From JACCZX01 sp963786295 (GTDB lineage Bacteria; Pseudomonadota; Gammaproteobacteria; Burkholderiales; Burkholderiaceae_F): a DNA stretch of 64,000 nucleotides. Below are positions 34,801 to 43,221 of this stretch, piece by piece. Where the stretch lies: NCBI GenBank assembly GCA_963786295.1, contig CAWAYV010000006.1, forward strand, positions 62,001 to 126,000. Reading direction: 5' to 3'. Both the position numbers and the translations under genes were made by a program. The notes under the pieces are model-generated. The model did not search any database. It was given only the letters and a program-made list of their open reading frames with translations, and was not told the origin of the DNA. Position 1 is the stretch's first letter. Each line of letters starts with the position of its first letter.

Positions 34801-35884
34801 GCGCTACGTGATGTCGATCATCGACGATCTCTCGGAAGAAGTGCGTGCCGAGACCGCGCTGCGCGAAACCGAAGCGAGGTTCAGGCAGTTTGCCGAAAAC
34901 ATCGATCAGCTGGTATTCATCATGACCGGCGATTTTTCAAGCGCGTTGTACGTCAACCCAAGGTACACGACGTTAATCGGCGCGCCGGTGTCGGAGCTGC
35001 TCGACAACCCGCGCAGCGTGATGCGGCACGTGCACTTCGAGGACGTGCAGACTGTTAACCGCACGTTGCCGCGGCTGGTCGCGCGGATGCGCCGGCTGAT
35101 GCGCTCGGAATTCACCGCGCGGATCGATCATCCGACCCGCGGCGTGCGCAATGTCAACGTGCGCCTGTCTCCGGTGCGCATGGAAGACGGCGCGATTCGC
35201 GTATTCGGAATTGCCGACGACGTGACCGAACGTACGCGCGCGGAGCAGCAAAAAATGGAGCAGATCGTCAAACAGCGCGACGTTCTGGTGCGCGAAGTAC
35301 ATCACCGTATCAAGAATAATTTGCAGGGCGTGGCCGGATTGCTGCAGCAAACCGCGGACGCGCGGCCCGATGTGGCCGATATCCTTTCCGAAGCGGCCAC
35401 GCAGATCCACGCGATCGCGCAGGTGCATGGATTGCAGATTCGCTCCAGCGGCACTCTGCCGGTACTGGGTGTCGCTCAGGGGATTTTTTCGACGCTGTCG
35501 AACATGTTTGGCGTCGAAGTTCGATTCGAGCCACCACCGCCGGATTTATGGCGCTTTGGGTTGCCCGAAAACGAAGCGGTGCCGTTGGCACTCGTGATCA
35601 ACGAGCTCGGCACGAACGCCATCAAGCATCGCGCGACACGACAAGATGGCATCATGGTCAGGGTCACGACACGCCCGGACGGCATGGAGCTGGCAATCGA
35701 GAATCCTGGCACGTTAAAAGACGGTTTCAATCTAGCGCAGATTTCAGCCAGCGTATCCGGGTTGGGCCTTGTAAAAGCGCTGCTGCCGCGGCGCGGAGCG
35801 CGGCTAGTCGTGGAGCGCACCGGTGCAGTCGTTTCAACCCGCCTGCAATTATTTCCACCGGCGATTCGCGAAGACAGCATTTAG
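31847..35884 (+). CDS. Eight-PAS sensor histidine kinase, HisKA_2 type
   Basis: A 1345-residue cytoplasmic kinase without transmembrane segments. PAS domains begin at about residues 86, 206, 332, 460, 598, 727, 870 and 1006 (for example FDESPVAALLLDSEFRLIGI; FENIDQ-type segment FRQFAENIDQLVFIMTGDF). They are followed by a HisKA_2 dimerisation domain (VLVREVHHRIKNNLQGVAGL, phospho-His at 1152 or 1153) and an HATPase domain with NELGTNAIKH. The sixth PAS carries an acidic insert (about residues 790-815). The start codon is GTG with no clear ribosome site. The response regulator 30 bases downstream is its likely partner; the ligand is unknown. Confidence 0.9.
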   Translation: MADRPTSQRSAKLAPRTAGTPAVVAPQVVSEERALALGLPGSGNDALGTPPGIAVIQSSSNPLDFGTLTAADAAAALAARPADTVIETLLTAAHIGLALLDRDMNYRLWNNCLEELFDVPADALLGRAVNEANGLNQLPDLIAELKRISESGDRTPIEREYQLPRAERGWVRVKLAPVFAIDGRFDGVLVTCEPIDRERFAQNSLGALRQALESVGEMVFEIDQRGAVVDANDAARQRLGYDRDSLKGLSLSAIDVNLAGGDDNGTGFASLYEQLQTRGSHQTDTRYKTRFGTEFAVETVLQRVVHDGREFILLLARDVSPRKQAESDLSESAERFRALFDESPVAALLLDSEFRLIGINRAAGETLGYDADELLGKDPETLLHPDDRPMLQQARAEMQRGAVESESAERRFMHRDGRVVWTKLSMRAIASERGLRHTLLVLENFTDRKIFEEQLQVALRDQQTLFETMSVGVAQTMSGKILLANREFAEMFGYSDGEVIGMPLWDLCIDRNHRAPNEVSGMPVVRSNQTTSGEVVLFRTDGEPVWCLVQARPIQAQEPGLEVLREAIYTFQNISESKRQREALSRSLLELKEQGEELQSALSQQQLIFDTALVGLLFVRDGRPVRANAAMEDLLACEPGALVSQMQLFSHPTDHLLLANLSEHYQRINDTGATEFELHMFRRKGSPIWVAVQGRAVNPERPELGYIFAFVNVDERKRSERELRATLSELQLIFDNALVAVLYVANDLIVKANVATQQLFGYDARDWDELQISSLFATASDWEDIRELPIADVDSDEPEEKVDADAEPDAEAKAPDGGVSFERLMRRADGTTFWCAGYGRPIDPSAPDRGVILTLVDVDARRRSEEELRRVRNYLDLVVENLPVLVSVREAETGRFVSLNRAGETMTGLTREQVVGRTWGEIYARQFADLYAELDRKALSTGTQVDRPRDVMLRADGKRLTINQRVVPLFESEPGRSAAAGDANARYVMSIIDDLSEEVRAETALRETEARFRQFAENIDQLVFIMTGDFSSALYVNPRYTTLIGAPVSELLDNPRSVMRHVHFEDVQTVNRTLPRLVARMRRLMRSEFTARIDHPTRGVRNVNVRLSPVRMEDGAIRVFGIADDVTERTRAEQQKMEQIVKQRDVLVREVHHRIKNNLQGVAGLLQQTADARPDVADILSEAATQIHAIAQVHGLQIRSSGTLPVLGVAQGIFSTLSNMFGVEVRFEPPPPDLWRFGLPENEAVPLALVINELGTNAIKHRATRQDGIMVRVTTRPDGMELAIENPGTLKDGFNLAQISASVSGLGLVKALLPRRGARLVVERTGAVVSTRLQLFPPAIREDSI

Positions 35885-35914
35885 AGACGATCTCACTGCA
35901 CTAAGCTTGCGCCA

Positions 35915-36496
35915 ATGAATGACACCCCGCCACCGCTGGTCATGGTCGTCGATGACGATCGCTTGGTACTGGCCACGCTGGTCGCCGGCCTCAAACAGGC
36001 CGGCCTCGAGGTCATCGAGACTGATAACGGCGACGATGCGATCCTGCTTGCGCGAAAACACAAGCCGAAGCTCGCGATTCTCGATATGCGCATGCAGGGG
36101 AAATCCGGCATGGACGTCGCGCGGTATCTGGCCGCGAACACAGACACAGGCTTCATGTTTTTGTCGGCGTTTGGGGACAGCGACATCGTCGATGAAGCGA
36201 TGAAGATGGGTGCGCTTGGTTATCTGGTCAAACCGGTGGACGTGCGGCAAATCGTTCCGGCCGTACGCGCCGCGTTGAGCCGACCGAGCGATGAAAAAGC
36301 GCCGAGCAAACCCTCGGGTGAAGTGGGCCGTGACGAGCTGATCGCGATCGGTATTCTGATGGAGCGCTTGCGGCTTGACTACGAGCGTGCGCTCGAAAAG
36401 TTACGTGAGCAGGCGAAGACCGAAGACAAGCAAGTCAGCGAGCTGGCTGCTCATTTGGTCGACGCGGCGAACCGGCTGAATTCGATTCCGCGCTGA
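35915..36496 (+). CDS. Response regulator with ANTAR RNA-binding output domain
   Basis: A 193-residue protein. The receiver domain has VVDDD, phospho-Asp 57 (AILDMRMQGKSG) and the conserved Lys in GYLVKPVDV. The C-terminal 55 residues (ELIAIGILMERLRLDYERAL; EKLREQAKTEDKQVSELAAH) match the three-helix ANTAR domain of AmiR, NasR and EutV. ANTAR proteins bind paired hairpins in nascent RNA and prevent termination. With the HisKA_2 kinase just upstream this forms an EutW/EutV-like pair. No target leader was identified in the window. Confidence 0.9.
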   Translation: MNDTPPPLVMVVDDDRLVLATLVAGLKQAGLEVIETDNGDDAILLARKHKPKLAILDMRMQGKSGMDVARYLAANTDTGFMFLSAFGDSDIVDEAMKMGALGYLVKPVDVRQIVPAVRAALSRPSDEKAPSKPSGEVGRDELIAIGILMERLRLDYERALEKLREQAKTEDKQVSELAAHLVDAANRLNSIPR

Positions 36497-36508
36497 TCGT
36501 GCAGTCGA

Positions 36509-36838
36509 ATGCAGGTCACGCGTTACATCGAGCAGCATGGATTTCGGCGTTGGTATGAGCGGCAATTGATCGAAAGCCACGCCTACCTGGCGCTGGGATT
36601 CGTGGCTCTTATTTTGTTGCTATCCGGCATGGAGTTGCTCAGTACCGCCGAGAGCGGTATGAATTACGTCATCGTCTTGAGTACTGCCGCGGCGGGCGGG
36701 ATGCTGCTGGTAGTGGCATGGCGCCGCTTTGGCGTGCTGCTCGCGCGAGCAGAGCACTTTGGCGAAGCGGCTACATGCCCGCAGTGCAAATCGTGGGGCA
36801 AGTTCAAGGTAGTGGCTGCAGGAATCGTCGAGTTCTGA
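36509..36838 (+). CDS. Small two-helix membrane protein with CxxC tail
   Basis: A 109-residue protein: short cytoplasmic N-terminus (IEQHGFRRWYERQLIESHAY), two transmembrane helices (LALGFVALILLLSGMELL and VIVLSTAAAGGMLLVVAW), then a cytoplasmic tail with a CPQC motif (ATCPQCKSWGKFKVV) that could bind a metal or be redox-active. It follows the ANTAR regulator by 12 bases, so it is probably in the same operon. Its function is not known. Confidence 0.75.
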   Translation: MQVTRYIEQHGFRRWYERQLIESHAYLALGFVALILLLSGMELLSTAESGMNYVIVLSTAAAGGMLLVVAWRRFGVLLARAEHFGEAATCPQCKSWGKFKVVAAGIVEF

Positions 36839-36942
36839 CGATCCGCCTGAAGCGGGGCGCCCGCATTGGTTAAGGGTGCGATGCACGCAGTGCGAGACTG
36901 TTTGGAAGTTGCAGTAGGTGAGCTATCGCGGAATGTCGTCGT

Positions 36943-37387
36943 GCAGCAGCGGCTGGCGCAGCTGCACCGCCTACGGCGTCGGGCACTAAAGTGCCGACCA
37001 CTGCGGTACTCGCAGCCGCCGCGGCGAAACCGGGCTAAAGCACGATTTCGCCGACGACCCGGCGTCTGCTCCGTTCCTCGGGCGACGCCTCCAAGGCGGC
37101 GCATCTGCGCCAGCCGCTGCTGTTGCGACAGTGTCTCGATGTCGAGATGTTTTTTCTCTTCCCACCAACGAGAGAACTGTCTCTCGCGCAAGCGTTTGGC
37201 GTAGCGGCGCTGCCTTCGGAGTCGTCGCCCGAGGAGCGGAGCGCCAGCCGGGTCGTTAAGCGAACCTGCGCTGTTTGAGCGCAGCGAGTTTGCAGGCCCG
37301 CCGCTGGCGCGAGTACCGCAGGGTTGGCACTTTAGTGCCCGACGACTCAGGCAGCGCCGCTACGCCAAACGCTGGCGCGCTGCGACA
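36943..37387. repeat. Long palindromic dispersed repeat, copy 1
   Basis: A non-coding element of about 445 bp that recurs at 45792. It begins with GCAGCAGCGGCTGGCGCAGC and ends with a GCGCGCTGCG-like motif. The outer arms pair over about 32 bp (36982-37013 with 37309-37339) and include the small palindrome GGCACTAAAGTGCC. A second pair of arms (37185-37214 with 37350-37379) matches almost perfectly. Short frames across it encode basic low-complexity peptides and are not taken as genes. It fills nearly all of the 580-base gap between the membrane protein gene and the kinase at 37420. Confidence 0.85.
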
Positions 37388-37419
37388 ATGCCGACGCCTG
37401 ACGTCAGCGCTCGGCGCGA

Positions 37420-38497
37420 TCACGTTCCCTTCTCCCACAGCGTGAAGTAAAACGTAGCTCCGTGACCTTCGGCCGGTGCTGGAATGGCTTCGGCCCATAC
37501 GCGCCCGCCGTGTCGCTGAATGATCTTCTGCACGGTTGCGAGGCCAACGCCGGTGCCGGGAAATTCGTTCGCGCTGTGCAATCGCTGAAACATGCCGAAC
37601 ATTTTTTCGGCGAAGCGCATATCGAAGCCGGCACCGTTGTCGCGCACGAAAAACTCGGTCGACTCACCTTCTTCCTTGCACCCGACTTCGACTCGGGCGT
37701 CGCGGCTCTTTGCGGTGAACTTCGCCGCATTACCGAGCAAATTCTGCAGCACCAGGCGCAACAGCGTCGGGTCGCCATCGACCCTCAGCCCGGGCGCGAT
37801 GACGAACTCGATCGACCGGGCCGGCTCTCTTGCACGGATGTCGTCGCGCAGGTCATCGGAAAGCTCGCGTGCAATTTGGGATAAGTCGACTTTTTCACTG
37901 GCTAATTCGCGGCTCGTCATGCGCGAAAGGTTCAGCAACATATCGATCATCGAGTTCATGCGCTGGCTGGCGGCAACGATGCGGCGTAAATGGTCCCGAC
38001 CCAGATCGTCGAGCGGCTTGCCGCGATCGCCATAGTCTTCGAGCACGATCGTCGCGAAACCGTCGACGACACGCAACGGCGCGCGCAGATCGTGCGATAC
38101 CGAGTGTGCAAGGCTGTCGAGCTCGCGTCCGGCATTGTCGAGTTCGCGCAAGCGCCCAGCGAGCTCGCGCGTGCGATCCGCCAACTCGCGTTCGCGGGCG
38201 TCGAGCGTTGTCTGCAACTCAGTGATCCGACTTGCGGTCGCGCCGGAGGCGACGGGCTGTGCGCTGCGTGTCTCCGCCGGCGATGCGGTTGTCGTCGTCG
38301 GCGGATTGCGGCGGCGTTGCGCGACTGCCACCGCGACCAGCACGATCAGCGCGCCGACGCAAACCGCTGCCAGTAGCTGCGCGCGTATCGGGCCGACCCG
38401 CTACACCGGCCGTTGCGACGGACGGCAGGCTGGCGATGGCCAAGGCGCCAAGCCAGCGCTGCAACGCCTGCAAGTCACTGTTTTCGTGCCTCCTCAT
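37420..38497 (-). CDS. Phytochrome-type sensor histidine kinase, frameshifted near 38393
   Basis: From ATG 38497 the N-terminus (MRRHENSDLQALQRWLGALA) looks like a signal peptide ending near VATAG. After a +1 frameshift near 38393 comes a transmembrane helix (LLAAVCVGALIVLVAVAVAQ), a Thr/Pro linker, a coiled coil (ITELQTTLDARERELADRTR), HisKA (SLAHSVSHDLRAPLRVVDGF) and HATPase (LLGNAAKFT; DNGAGFDMRFAEKMFGMF; GTGVGLATVQKII). The restored protein has about 358 residues. Such kinases often sense through the membrane segment and pass phosphate to single-domain regulators. It is divergent from the hybrid kinase at 38662. Confidence 0.85.
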
Positions 38498-38661
38498 CGC
38501 GGCGATTGTGCAGCATCGGGCAATGGGACGCGAGATCGGCATAAAGCCACGCGACCGGTCCCCGAAATGCCCTTCTAACGGCGCCTTTTTCGAGGGGGTG
38601 TGCAGGGCCGTTCGGCACTAGCCTGCGCGTTGGAACTCCCACCCGTCCAGCAGGACTTCAA

Positions 38662-41600
38662 TTGCCGTTCGACCTCACGCTGCCGCGATTTTCCTGGCTG
38701 GCCAACCGCCTGGGCCAGCGCTTCGATCCGAGCGCGCGCAACGGTCACACACTCGATGTGTCCGCGGCGGAAGCGAATGCACTGCATACGTTGCCGGTGG
38801 CGCCATCGCGCTTTCGCTCGATTGCATGGCCGCTGATCGGCGTGCTCGTGCTGGTGGCCGGCTGGACGGTGGGCATCAGCTATTACTTTCACCATCAGAG
38901 CACCGAGCGGCAATTCCTCGTCGAGCAGCACACGCGCGGTGCGCGTGCGGCGCGGCTGGTCGAATCGACGATTGTTGCCGACTACGCGGCAGTCGAGCGC
39001 AGCGCCCGCGCGCTTGCGGAGCGCGGCGATCTGGTGGCGGCGCTCTCGCAAAAAGTCGACGCCGCGCGCGCGGTTCGCGAATGGGCACAAAAAGAAGGAC
39101 GCAATGCGGGGGTCGGGCTGATCGAAGTCCATGATGCGCGCGGCAGGTTGATCGAGCGCACCGGTGAGGCCGGCATCATGCGCCTCGATAGTGAGGAAAA
39201 TCCTCCGGGCGTGGCCGACGCATTACTCGGTCAGGAAAGCATCACGGTCATCGAGCGTCTGCAGGGCCTCTCGATCCGCGCCGTAGCGCCGGTTGTCAAC
39301 GGTAATCGGATCATCGGTGCGGTGGTGATCGAGCGCCTGATCGGCGAACAGTATCTGGATGCCCTGGCGAATCGGCTGGGTGTCGAAGTGGCACTGCTGG
39401 CGCAGGATCGCGTGTTGGTCGCGAGTGTGCCGCCGGAAGATCGTTACTGGGTGCAGAAAGCGCGGCCGAGCGTGCGTACCGGTGCGACGGCGCATATCGC
39501 GTTGGACGGCAGCGAAGACTTATCGCTGCGTCCGTTACCGATCACCACGGAGCCGATGGCAGTGGCGGTAACAGTACCGAACACGATGGCGTACGAAACG
39601 CTGTCGGATTCGAGCCGCTCGTTCGGCGCGGTCGTTTTGTTCACGATCCTGGCGACCATCGTTGCCGGTATTTATCTGACTCGGCACTTGATTCGGCCGA
39701 TCAAAGCGCTTACGGAACGTGCCGAGGAACTGTCGCTGCGTTACGCAGGGCGAGCGACGCAGCATAAAGGCGACGAGCTCGACTCTCTGGTGGGCTCTTT
39801 CGACGCAATGACGAGCGCGCTGCTGTCGCATTCGGACCGCTTGTCGCGAGCGCATATGACCGAGCTGCAAGACAGTCTCGAGTTGCAGCGTCAGTATGCG
39901 TTGATGCGCCTGCTGCGCGGACTGGCCGCTGCGGCCAACGAGTCGGATTCGGTCGAGCGCACGTTGGAGCGCGCGCTGAACGAAATAGGGAACTACCTCG
40001 AGTGGCCGCTCGGGCGCGTCGCGCTGTTGCCGGAGTACTGCGCAAGACCGCAGCCTGCCGCCGCGCTCGTTGTGGTTTACGCGGAGCCCGAACGCTTTCG
40101 CGCGTTCATCGATGCCAGCAACGGCATTCCGATCGTGCCATCGCCGAGTCACATGATTGGTCGCGCTTATCTGTCAGGCGTGGCCAATTGGGTGTCCGAT
40201 TTGTCGCGCATGACCGATTGGAATCGGCTTGACGTCGCGCTTGCGGCCGGGCTGCAAACCGGCGTTGTGATTCCGGTGATGGCACATGGTCACGTCGCTG
40301 CGTTTATCGAGTTTTACAGCGATCATCGAGTCGAGGCGACCAATGCATGGCTCGAACTGGTCGAGGCGATCGGCGCCGAGCTTTCGCGAGTCGCGGAGCG
40401 GCAGCGCGCCGAACGTGAGCTGCGCCAGCGCGAAGTCGAAGCGAGCCGCCTTGCGATGGTCGCGTCGCGTACCGAGCAGATGGTGTTGATCCTGGACACA
40501 GTCGGCCGCATCGAGTGGGCCAACGATGCGGTGATGCGTTTTTCCGGCATCGGCATGCAGGAGATGCGGGGCCGGCGTGCGCACACCTTGATGCGCGGTT
40601 CGGCCACCGATTCAGGCGCAATCAGGCGGATGGCCGAAGCGGTCGTGCGCGGCGAACCGTGCAAGATCGAATTTGTCGCGAATGCGCGCTCGGGTGAGCA
40701 GCGTGTGCTTGAGGTCGAAGGCCAGCCGCTGCGCGACGATCAGGGCCGCTACTTTCAGTACGCGCTGATCAGCCCGGACATCACCGAGCGCAAGCGCACC
40801 GAAGCGACGTTGCGCGAAAGCGCTGAATATTTCCGTGCATTGTTCGACGAATCTCCGGTTCCGTCGACGATTCTGTCGTCCGATCACCGGATCGTACGTG
40901 CGAATGCGGCGCATACGCGCATGCTCGGCTATACGGTCGACCAAGTGATCGGCAAGGATCCGATTACGTTTGTCCATCCGGACGAAATCGACGCGGCGTA
41001 CACGCTGCGCAACGAGATGGACCGCTCGGCCGAGCGCGCGCAATTCACGTTCGAGCGGCGCATGCTGAAGGGCGACGGCACGGTGGTATGGGTGCGCGGC
41101 CATAGCGTGCGGTTTTGCGACGCCAGCGGAGAGCGGTTCCGGCTGACGATGCTCGAGAACATCACCGACGCCAAGGAGAGCGAGCGCGTATTGCGCGACG
41201 CGAAGGAAATTGCGGAGTCCGCGAGCCGCGCGAAGTCGCAGTTCCTGGCCAACATGAGTCATGAGATTCGCACGCCGATGAACGGTGTTCTAGGCATGAC
41301 CGAGCTGCTGCTTGGCACTGCGCTTAACGACAAACAGCGCCGCTTTGCCGACGCGGTCTATCGCTCGGGCGAAACACTGCTCGAAATCATCAATGACATT
41401 CTGGACTTCTCGAAGATCGAGGCTGGCAAATTCGAGCTCGAGTCGGTTGATTTCAATCTGCGCACGATGGTCGAAGACGTGTTCGAGATGCTGGCGCCGC
41501 GGGCGCATCAAAAGCGCATCGAGCTCGCTTCGCGCATCGGGCCCGAAGTGCCGACGATTGCCAAGGGCGATCCGACCCGCATCCGACAGGTACTGACCAA

Positions 41601-43215
41601 CTTGGTCGGCAACGCATTGAAATTCACCGAGACCGGCGAGATCGTCGTCACGGTCGCCGCACGGGCGGAGGACGGCCGCCACCGCGTCCAGTTTGAGGTG
41701 CGCGATACCGGTATCGGCATGCGCGCGGAAGCGCTGCAAAAGCTTTTCACGGTGTTCATGCAGGCCGATCAGTCGATGTCGCGCCGTTATGGAGGCACCG
41801 GACTTGGGCTCGCGATCAGCAAACAACTGGTCGAGCTGATGGGAGGCTCGATCAGCGTCGAAAGTCAATTTGGTGAGGGCTCGACCTTCCGTTTCGACGT
41901 TCCGCTGGCGAGCGGCGACACCGCCGCCGTCGCGCCGCCGGTGAATCTGCAGCAGTTGCGGGGCCGCCGCGTCATCCTCGTCGAGGACAACCCAACCAAT
42001 CGCAGCATTCTCGAAATGCAGCTGAAGGCGGTCGAGATGGATGTTGCGACCGCCGATCATGGCGCCACCGCGCTGGAACTCATGCGCGCCGCGGCGCGCG
42101 CCAATACTCCGTTCGATGTTGCCGTCATCGATATGAAGATGCCGATCATGGATGGCTTGACGATGGCGGCGACGCTGCGTAGCGACCCGCACCTGGCGGC
42201 CATCAAAATGGTAATGCTGACATCGCTCGCGAGCAGTAACGAAGCGCAGCTGGCGTATGAAAACGGCGTCGATCAGTATTTGACCAAGCCGGTACGCCAG
42301 CACGAGTTGCTGGAAGCGCTCGCCAAATCGTTGTCGCGCGATGCGCCGGCAGTCGCGCGCTCGGCTGCTGTGATCAAAGGGCATCGCGCCAAAGTGCTGG
42401 TGGCCGAAGACAACATGGTCAACCAGGAGGTCGCACGCGCGATGTTGCGCGACCTTGGTTGCGAAATCCGCTTGGCTGACAACGGCCGTGAAGCGCTGAA
42501 TGCACTGCGATCGCAGGCATTCGACATCGTCTTCATGGACTGTCAGATGCCGGAAATGGATGGCTTCGAAGCCGTGCGGCGCTTCCGATCGGCGGCACAG
42601 GCCGACTTTGAAACTGCGCTTGACACGCCCATCGTCGCGTTGACCGCGAATGCGTTGGCGGGCGACCAGGAGCGTTGTTTCGCCGCAGGCTTCGATGAGT
42701 ATCTGCCAAAGCCTTTCAAACAGCAGCAGATCGATGCGTTGCTCGCGCGCTGGACGCGACAAACCGATCTGCGCTCCGCGTCACGCACGCGTAAGCAAGT
42801 CGCATCGGTGCAAATTCCCACGCCACTGGCGTCGGGTGCCGGCGAAGGCGAAAAACCGGTGCTCGACATGTCCGTGATCGAACGCATTCGAGAGATGGAG
42901 CAGCGCGGCGCCGCGCGTTTACTCGAACGACTGATCGAAACGTATACGTCGACCGCGACGAAACTGATGGCCGATGCCGAACTTGCGCTGGCGCACAGCG
43001 ACGCGGTGATGGTGCGGCATGCGGTTCACACGCTCAAATCGTCCAGCGCCAATGTCGGCGCAACCACGTTGTCGGAGCGCTTCGCGCTGGTCGAAGTGCA
43101 GGCACGCGAGGGAAATACACAGGATGCAGAACATGAATGGCCCGCCGTGCGCATCGAATACGCGCGCGCGGTGCAAGCGCTACAGGCACTGCTGACCGTC
43201 GAGAACGCGGCCTAG
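38662..43215 (+). CDS. BarA-like hybrid sensor kinase (sensor-HAMP-GAF-PAS-PAS-HK-REC-REC-HPt)
   Basis: A 1517-residue inner-membrane kinase with a TTG start. TM1 lies near residues 53-75 and TM2 near 323-343; the periplasmic part between them looks like a CACHE or CHASE sensor. Next come a HAMP, a GAF-like region (about 415-575) and two PAS domains (from about 597 and 724). HisKA follows with His 867 (NMSHEIRTPMNG), then HATPase, two receivers (Asp 1157, VIDMKMPIMDG; Asp 1293, FMDCQMPEMDG) and an HPt with His 1456 (RHAVHTLKSSSANVG). All phosphorelay residues are present. The next gene, 6 bases on, encodes a c-di-GMP enzyme with its own receiver, a natural target. Confidence 0.92.
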   Translation: MPFDLTLPRFSWLANRLGQRFDPSARNGHTLDVSAAEANALHTLPVAPSRFRSIAWPLIGVLVLVAGWTVGISYYFHHQSTERQFLVEQHTRGARAARLVESTIVADYAAVERSARALAERGDLVAALSQKVDAARAVREWAQKEGRNAGVGLIEVHDARGRLIERTGEAGIMRLDSEENPPGVADALLGQESITVIERLQGLSIRAVAPVVNGNRIIGAVVIERLIGEQYLDALANRLGVEVALLAQDRVLVASVPPEDRYWVQKARPSVRTGATAHIALDGSEDLSLRPLPITTEPMAVAVTVPNTMAYETLSDSSRSFGAVVLFTILATIVAGIYLTRHLIRPIKALTERAEELSLRYAGRATQHKGDELDSLVGSFDAMTSALLSHSDRLSRAHMTELQDSLELQRQYALMRLLRGLAAAANESDSVERTLERALNEIGNYLEWPLGRVALLPEYCARPQPAAALVVVYAEPERFRAFIDASNGIPIVPSPSHMIGRAYLSGVANWVSDLSRMTDWNRLDVALAAGLQTGVVIPVMAHGHVAAFIEFYSDHRVEATNAWLELVEAIGAELSRVAERQRAERELRQREVEASRLAMVASRTEQMVLILDTVGRIEWANDAVMRFSGIGMQEMRGRRAHTLMRGSATDSGAIRRMAEAVVRGEPCKIEFVANARSGEQRVLEVEGQPLRDDQGRYFQYALISPDITERKRTEATLRESAEYFRALFDESPVPSTILSSDHRIVRANAAHTRMLGYTVDQVIGKDPITFVHPDEIDAAYTLRNEMDRSAERAQFTFERRMLKGDGTVVWVRGHSVRFCDASGERFRLTMLENITDAKESERVLRDAKEIAESASRAKSQFLANMSHEIRTPMNGVLGMTELLLGTALNDKQRRFADAVYRSGETLLEIINDILDFSKIEAGKFELESVDFNLRTMVEDVFEMLAPRAHQKRIELASRIGPEVPTIAKGDPTRIRQVLTNLVGNALKFTETGEIVVTVAARAEDGRHRVQFEVRDTGIGMRAEALQKLFTVFMQADQSMSRRYGGTGLGLAISKQLVELMGGSISVESQFGEGSTFRFDVPLASGDTAAVAPPVNLQQLRGRRVILVEDNPTNRSILEMQLKAVEMDVATADHGATALELMRAAARANTPFDVAVIDMKMPIMDGLTMAATLRSDPHLAAIKMVMLTSLASSNEAQLAYENGVDQYLTKPVRQHELLEALAKSLSRDAPAVARSAAVIKGHRAKVLVAEDNMVNQEVARAMLRDLGCEIRLADNGREALNALRSQAFDIVFMDCQMPEMDGFEAVRRFRSAAQADFETALDTPIVALTANALAGDQERCFAAGFDEYLPKPFKQQQIDALLARWTRQTDLRSASRTRKQVASVQIPTPLASGAGEGEKPVLDMSVIERIREMEQRGAARLLERLIETYTSTATKLMADAELALAHSDAVMVRHAVHTLKSSSANVGATTLSERFALVEVQAREGNTQDAEHEWPAVRIEYARAVQALQALLTVENAA

Positions 43216-43221
43216 CATGCA

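Noticed and set aside
37256..37498. Small basic proteins encoded in the palindromic repeat (also 45939-46238 minus)
   Set aside because: The frames are low-complexity and arginine-rich, and they follow the repeat boundaries. They differ between copies by indels, and there is no ribosome site.
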